The notes under the pieces: generated by a model
Database searches by the model: none
What the model saw: only the letters and a program-made list of their open reading frames with translations
Told to the model about the DNA's origin: nothing
NCBI GenBank assembly: GCA_944321365.1
Contig: CALULA010000001.1
Span: 1-64,000, forward strand
Length of the DNA stretch: 64,000 nt
Direction: 5' to 3'
Source: an uncultured Paraprevotella sp.
GTDB lineage: Bacteria; Bacteroidota; Bacteroidia; Bacteroidales; Bacteroidaceae
Shown: positions 60,150 through 64,000 of the stretch, in pieces
How positions within the stretch are numbered: position 1 is the first letter of the stretch
Layout of the letters: every line of letters starts with the position of its first letter
Translations under genes and position numbers: made by a program

Positions 60150-61516
60150 CGGTCGAAAGTAAGGGGCTGTCCGGTTATGCTGTCGTTGATGTTACCATGG
60201 TCATAGACCAAGTGTCCGTTGCAATAGGTTTGTTCTACCAACCAGTTGAACGTCTCTCCTTCCAGCGGACTCCAGCCGCATTTGCTGAGGATATGCTCTT
60301 GAGTCACTGTCCACGGACGGCCGGGGCGGAGCAGGACGAGGTCGGCATAGGCTCCTTCACGGATGAATCCTCTGCTGTTTATCTGGAACAGCCGGGCCGG
60401 TGCGTGGCACATCAGTTCCACCACACGCTCCATGCTGAGCGCTCCTTCGTCGGCCAGCCTGAGCATGGCGACAAGAGAGAATTGAACCATGGGCATGCCC
60501 GAAGCCGCTTTGACGCAGCCGCCCTCTTTCTCGCGGAGCAGATGCGGTGCATGGTCGGTGCCCACCACATCGATATGTCCGTCGGTCAGGGCCTGGCGCA
60601 GGGCCGACCGGTCGGTTGCCGTCTTGATGGCCGGGTTGCATTTGATGCGTGTGCCCAGCCGGGCATGGTCATCTTGTGTGTAGAGCAGATGGGCGATGCA
60701 GGCTTCTGCCGTGACGGGCTTTATGCGTCCTTTTTCATCACATAAAGAGCCGGGGCTGAAGAGCGACAGTTCCCGTGCTGTCGTGACGTGGGCCACATGC
60801 AGATGTGCACCGGTCTCGCGGGCCAGCCTGACGGCCAGTTCCGTGGAGCGGAAGCAGGCCTCCGCGCTGCGTATTTCGGGGTGATGCGTCACGTCCGGAT
60901 CGTCGCCGTAGCGTTCGCGGCAGGCTTTCAGGTTGGCCGATATGAGGGCGGCGTCCTCGCAATGGGTCATGATGAGGAGCGGCGAGCGCGTGAAGACGGC
61001 TCGCAGGGCCTCTTCGCGGTCCACGAGCATGTTGCCCGTGCTGCTGCCCATGAACAGTTTCACGCCGCACACGCGGTGCGGGTCGAGCCGCTCCAGCAGG
61101 CCGGTGTTCGTGTTCGTTGCGCCGAAGAAGAAAGAGTAGTTCACGATGCTCTCACGGGCAGCCCGTCTGAATTTGTCGTCCAGAGCCTCCAGTGTAGTGG
61201 TCTGGGGCACGACATTCGGCATGTCCATGTACGATGTCACCCCGCCGGCCGCCGCCGCCCGGCTTTCGCTGGCGATGTCGGCCTTGTGGGTCAGTCCCGG
61301 TTCGCGGAAATGCACGTGATCGTCTATTACGCCGGGAATCAGGTAAAGTCCTTCAGCGTGGACAATGTTCCCGGCAGGCGGGAGCGCATGCGCGGTGTCA
61401 TGAGCCTCAACGATGCTGATAATGCGGTCGTCTTCTATCGTTACGGTTCCCGTAAACCGCCTTCCTTCATTGACGATAGTGGCATTTTCTATTCTGGTTC
61501 TTGTCTTGTGTGGCAT
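60146..61516 (-). CDS. pyrC: Dihydroorotase (type I)
   Basis: 456 residues from ATG 61516 (MPHKTRTRIENATIV); an upstream in-frame start at 61639 would begin at the promoter. Amidohydrolase metal motif GVIDDHVHFREPGLTHKADI, GGVTSYMDMPNV substrate loop, a metal His in MTHCED, HLHVAHVTTA and the C-terminal catalytic Asp in VGTDHAPH. It cyclises carbamoyl-aspartate to dihydroorotate in pyrimidine synthesis. The length and DHVHFREPG motif fit the larger class I enzyme. It is the first gene of a probable operon with the MetH activation domain and the phosphoesterase. Confidence 0.95.
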   Translation of the reverse strand: MPHKTRTRIENATIVNEGRRFTGTVTIEDDRIISIVEAHDTAHALPPAGNIVHAEGLYLIPGVIDDHVHFREPGLTHKADIASESRAAAAGGVTSYMDMPNVVPQTTTLEALDDKFRRAARESIVNYSFFFGATNTNTGLLERLDPHRVCGVKLFMGSSTGNMLVDREEALRAVFTRSPLLIMTHCEDAALISANLKACRERYGDDPDVTHHPEIRSAEACFRSTELAVRLARETGAHLHVAHVTTARELSLFSPGSLCDEKGRIKPVTAEACIAHLLYTQDDHARLGTRIKCNPAIKTATDRSALRQALTDGHIDVVGTDHAPHLLREKEGGCVKAASGMPMVQFSLVAMLRLADEGALSMERVVELMCHAPARLFQINSRGFIREGAYADLVLLRPGRPWTVTQEHILSKCGWSPLEGETFNWLVEQTYCNGHLVYDHGNINDSITGQPLTFDR

Positions 61517-61636
61517 GGCTTTGCTCTTTTGTTTCAGGGCCGTTTCTTGCGGATCTGCGCCGGTGCCCTTTTCCCGGTCCGTCCCAAGCCTCAATGATGG
61601 TCTTTCCGGGCAGGTTGTCGCAGATGTACGGTGTTG

Positions 61637-61644
61637 CAAATTTA
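61637..61644 (-). promoter_or_regulatory. Promoter of pyrC
   Basis: TAAATTTG on the minus strand, giving a leader of about 110 nt before ATG 61516. I see no clear attenuator in the leader. Confidence 0.6.
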
Positions 61645-61735
61645 CGAAATACTTCTTATTGCAGGTTGCTTCCGGAGCGGAATCTTGCCGGGATTGCGGA
61701 TTTTTGTTTACTTTGCGGTACTAAATCGTTGAGAT

Positions 61736-62362
61736 ATGGATTGCGGATTTGTTTTTTCCGAGGCAATGAGAGCGCAGTCGGAGGTGCTGGAACACATCCG
61801 GCAGTCGGCTCATGAAGCGCATGAGTCTGTCAGTCAGTATTATGGCAACGGGCTGCCCTATGCCGTCCATTTGGATGCTGTGGCCGAACGGGTGGCCTGT
61901 TATGGCGGTGAGGTTTGTCGTCAGGCGGCGGATGTGCTTCCCTTGATGTTCGGTGCGTGGTTCCACGACAGTATAGAAGATGCCCGGCTGACATACAACG
62001 ATGTGCGTAAGCGGGCGTTATCGTTGGGGCTGGATGAACGGCAAGCCCTGCTGGGTGCCGAGATCGTCTATGCTCTGACCAATGATAAGGGGCGTACGCG
62101 GGCTGAACGGGCGGGCGAACATTATTATGCCGGCATTCGCTCCACACCTTACGCTCCTTTGGTGAAGATGGCCGACCGTGCGGCCAATGTCCGTTTTTCC
62201 GTGCATTCGGCCGACGGCGAGAATCTGCGCATGCATGAGGTGTATCGTCGCGAGTTGCCGCATTTCCTCATGTCACTGCATGTCGATTCGTCGGATTGCC
62301 GTTTTGCTGTTCCATGCGGATTGGTAGAGTCGGTGCGCAGGGATTTGGGGCTGGAAGAGTGA
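61736..62362 (+). CDS. HD-domain phosphohydrolase (RelA/SpoT-HD-like)
   Basis: 208 residues, a single HD domain: YAVHLDAVAERV supplies the first His, MFGAWFHDSIEDARLTYNDVR the HD pair and Glu-Asp, and LVKMADRAANVRFS the distal Asp. The arrangement is that of small SpoT-like HD hydrolases (MESH type), which hydrolyse (p)ppGpp or other nucleotides, but no synthetase or regulatory domain follows and the substrate is not proven by sequence. Convergent with the glycosyltransferase gene downstream. Confidence 0.85.
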   Translation: MDCGFVFSEAMRAQSEVLEHIRQSAHEAHESVSQYYGNGLPYAVHLDAVAERVACYGGEVCRQAADVLPLMFGAWFHDSIEDARLTYNDVRKRALSLGLDERQALLGAEIVYALTNDKGRTRAERAGEHYYAGIRSTPYAPLVKMADRAANVRFSVHSADGENLRMHEVYRRELPHFLMSLHVDSSDCRFAVPCGLVESVRRDLGLEE

Positions 62363-62395
62363 ACTGTCGGCCAGCCTTGTACCAGGCTGAAAAAA

Positions 62396-62482
62396 AACTT
62401 GCGCAAGACTGCGGACGGTCTTGCGCATAAACGATTGCGGTCTTGCGCAAAGACGAAACCAGTCTTGCGCATAAAATCCGGA
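62396..62482. repeat. 22-bp-period TTGCGCA array (array 3)
   Basis: GCGCA cores at 62401, 62423, 62445 and 62467, exactly 22 bases apart; the last three units begin GTCTTGCGCA(T/A)AA. It fills nearly the whole gap between two convergent genes and is the cleanest of the three arrays. Confidence 0.88.
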
Positions 62483-63226
62483 CTATGCGGGGCGGGGGTA
62501 TTTGCGGAACCAGCCGTCCAGCCGCAGACGGATCACACCGAACACCGCTTCGCTGAAGATGCCGCCGCTCATCTTGCTCGTCCCCAGCTCGCGGTTGACG
62601 AAGATGACCGGCACCTCTTTGATCTTGAACCCGCACTGTTTGGCCGTGAACTTCATCTCGATCTGGAAGGCATAGCCCTTGAAGCGCACCTTGTCCAGTT
62701 CGATGGTCTCCAACACCCGGCGGCGGTAGCACTTGAATCCCGCCGTGGTGTCGTTGATTTTGAGCCCGGTGATGAGGCGGACGTATTTCGAGGCGTAGTA
62801 GGACATCAGAATGCGTCCCATGGGCCAGTTCACCACGTTCACCCCGTTCACGTAGCGCGAGCCTATGGCCACATCGTAACCCTCGCGGGCGCAGGCGTCG
62901 TACAGGCGCGGCAAGTCGTTGGGATTGTGGCTGAAGTCGGCATCCATTTCAAATATGTAGTCATATTTTTGCGCCACGGCCCATTTGAATCCTGCGATAT
63001 ATGCCGTGCCCAGTCCTAATTTCCCGGAGCGTTCGATGAGGTGCAGCCGGTCTTTAAATTCAGTGTTCATGAGACGTTTTACTATGTCGGCAGTCCCGTC
63101 GGGCGAACCGTCGTCGATGACCAGCAGGTCAAACGGCTGTTTCAGTCCGAATACAGCTCGGATGATGTTCTCTATATTTTCCTTTTCGTTGTAGGTCGGT
63201 ATGATGACTACGCTGTCTGCATGCAT
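62483..63226 (-). CDS. Polyprenol-phosphate mannosyl/glucosyltransferase (GT2)
   Basis: 247 residues, a GT2 fold: VVIIPTYNEKENIENII at the N-terminus, LLVIDDGSPDGTADIV for nucleotide-sugar binding, FEMDADFSHNP (DxD-like metal site), GSRYVNGVNVVNWP and the later IEMKFTAKQCGFKIKEVPVIF. It matches dolichol-phosphate-mannose-synthase-like enzymes that load a sugar from a nucleotide donor onto a polyprenyl phosphate at the inner membrane for protein or envelope glycosylation. There is no C-terminal membrane domain, as in the soluble type. The donor sugar is uncertain. Confidence 0.92.
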   Translation of the reverse strand: MHADSVVIIPTYNEKENIENIIRAVFGLKQPFDLLVIDDGSPDGTADIVKRLMNTEFKDRLHLIERSGKLGLGTAYIAGFKWAVAQKYDYIFEMDADFSHNPNDLPRLYDACAREGYDVAIGSRYVNGVNVVNWPMGRILMSYYASKYVRLITGLKINDTTAGFKCYRRRVLETIELDKVRFKGYAFQIEMKFTAKQCGFKIKEVPVIFVNRELGTSKMSGGIFSEAVFGVIRLRLDGWFRKYPRPA

Positions 63227-63270
63227 GGCACAATGGTCTTTTAAAGATGAGCTGAATTGTGTTTACGGAA

Positions 63271-63278
63271 CAAATATA
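63271..63278 (-). promoter_or_regulatory. Promoter of the GT2 gene
   Basis: TATATTTG on the minus strand, 45 bases upstream of ATG 63226. Confidence 0.6.
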
Positions 63279-63354
63279 GGGATAAAATCACGAATGCGGG
63301 CAGCAAAGCGGAAATATTTCGCGTCCGTCACCCTCTTTTTTACATATTCTTTTG

Positions 63355-63362
63355 TAATTTTG
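63355..63362 (+). promoter_or_regulatory. Promoter of mfd
   Basis: TAATTTTG, 14 bases before the ATG at 63376, implying a very short leader. Confidence 0.55.
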
Positions 63363-63375
63363 CAAGGATTTAGAG

Positions 63376-64000
63376 ATGGAGATACAAGCTTTACAGACGC
63401 TTTATGCGGGGCACAAGCAAGTGAAGGCTTTGGCCAAGGTGTTGGATGATGCGACCGTGCGTACGGTTTTCGCAGAGGGGTTGTGCGCTTCTGCCGCTCC
63501 CTTGTTGTTTTGTGCTTTGGCCGCAGTGCGTCCGCAGCTGATGTCGCGCCCGTTCGTATTTGTGCTCGATGATGCGGAAGAAGCCGGATATTTTTATCAC
63601 GATCTGGTGCAGGTGCTGGGCGAGCATGATGTATTCTATTTCCCTTCTTCTTTCCGTCGGGCGGTGAAGTTCGGGCAGCGTGATGCCGCCAATGAGATAT
63701 TGCGTACGGAGGTGGTCAGCCGGCTGTCCGCCGGTATGAGACCCCTCTTCATCGTCAGCTGTCCGGAAGCATTGATGGAGCGGGTCGTTTCGCGGCAGCA
63801 GTTGTCGGAGCATACGCTGAAGCTTAGTGTGGGGCAGCGGGTGGATCTCACCGCCGTGGAAGGCGCGTTGAGGGACTTGGGCTTTTCCCGTGTGGACTAT
63901 GTTTATGAGCCGGGACAGTTCGCTGTGCGCGGCAGTATCCTCGATGTCTTTTCCTATTCTTCGGAATGGCCCTACCGCGTAGACTTCTTTGGCGACGAGG
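63376..64000 (+). CDS. mfd: Transcription-repair coupling factor Mfd (5' part)
   Basis: The reading frame starts at ATG 63376 (MEIQALQTLYAGHKQVKAL) and runs open to the window edge, giving 208 residues. This is the UvrB-homology module of Mfd: PFVFVLDDAEEAGYFYHDL, DVFYFPSSF, LFIVSCPEALMERV, and VYEPGQFAVRGSILDVFSYS with YPYRVDFFGDE-type sequence at the end. Mfd removes stalled RNA polymerase from lesions and recruits UvrA. The remaining roughly 900 residues with the RNA-polymerase-binding and translocase domains lie outside the window. Confidence 0.93.
   Translation, partial: MEIQALQTLYAGHKQVKALAKVLDDATVRTVFAEGLCASAAPLLFCALAAVRPQLMSRPFVFVLDDAEEAGYFYHDLVQVLGEHDVFYFPSSFRRAVKFGQRDAANEILRTEVVSRLSAGMRPLFIVSCPEALMERVVSRQQLSEHTLKLSVGQRVDLTAVEGALRDLGFSRVDYVYEPGQFAVRGSILDVFSYSSEWPYRVDFFGDE

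Noticed and set aside
62396..62482. CRISPR-like array
   Set aside because: The conserved part is only about 8-10 bases with 12-14 variable bases, the period is 22, and no cas gene is near; described instead as an intergenic periodic repeat.

Overview
The window comes from a Bacteroidota chromosome of the order Bacteroidales. Nearly every transcription unit starts with the phylum's TAnnTTTG minus-7 promoter element, Shine-Dalgarno sequences are mostly absent, and a hybrid two-component sensor/regulator stands at the head of a large set of secreted CAZymes. The moderate GC content, the xylan theme and sortable C-terminal domains of type IX type fit a Prevotellaceae-like organism such as Paraprevotella; that genus call is inference only.

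Region 1 (1-49.5 kb) is a xylan/arabinoxylan degradation locus. It opens with an HTCS regulator (111-4166). Next come a secreted protein of unknown function, a 51-residue peptide and a GH5/GH43-like fusion (4325-10514). A run of eleven co-directional genes follows (10693-36632): a GH115 remnant, a CE1-GH43 fusion, two GH43-CBM6 enzymes, a GH43 with a beta-sandwich, a CE6 and a CE1 esterase, GH95, an intact GH115, GH2, a DUF1680 enzyme, a GH43 with a trefoil-like tail, and a frameshifted GH115. GH98-CBM35 (37110-41147), a divergent GH30-GH43-CBM6 (42153-45053, minus strand), and a GH2 plus a GH43 lipoprotein (45309-49482) complete it. The combination GH98, GH95, GH115, several GH43 and esterases matches what is known for complex glucuronoarabinoxylan of the cereal-bran type. 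No SusC/SusD pair is present in the window. Six promoters in this region carry a 21-bp-spaced direct repeat (consensus near TGTTACATGAGNGAAAA) whose proximal copy lies 37-38 bp upstream of the minus-7 box; this is the likely binding site of the HTCS AraC domain. One of the six points away from any gene, into a roughly 215-nt stretch that ends at a strong hairpin: a candidate regulated non-coding RNA. Large or endo-acting secreted proteins end in a shared T9SS-like C-terminal domain, while the exo-acting enzymes do not, suggesting surface attack followed by periplasmic trimming.

Region 2 (49.6-64 kb) is housekeeping: a Nim-like flavin protein, a TlpA-like thioredoxin, a translationally coupled queuosine operon (transporter, QueC, QueF), DnaX, an FtsB-like protein with a small membrane protein, a DUF4369 lipoprotein, PlsC, a metallophosphoesterase, a stand-alone MetH activation domain coupled to dihydroorotase, an HD hydrolase, a polyprenol-phosphate sugar transferase and the 5' part of mfd. 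Three intergenic regions (about 41.6, 50.3 and 62.4 kb) hold arrays in which a TTGCGCA-like core recurs every 22 bp exactly.
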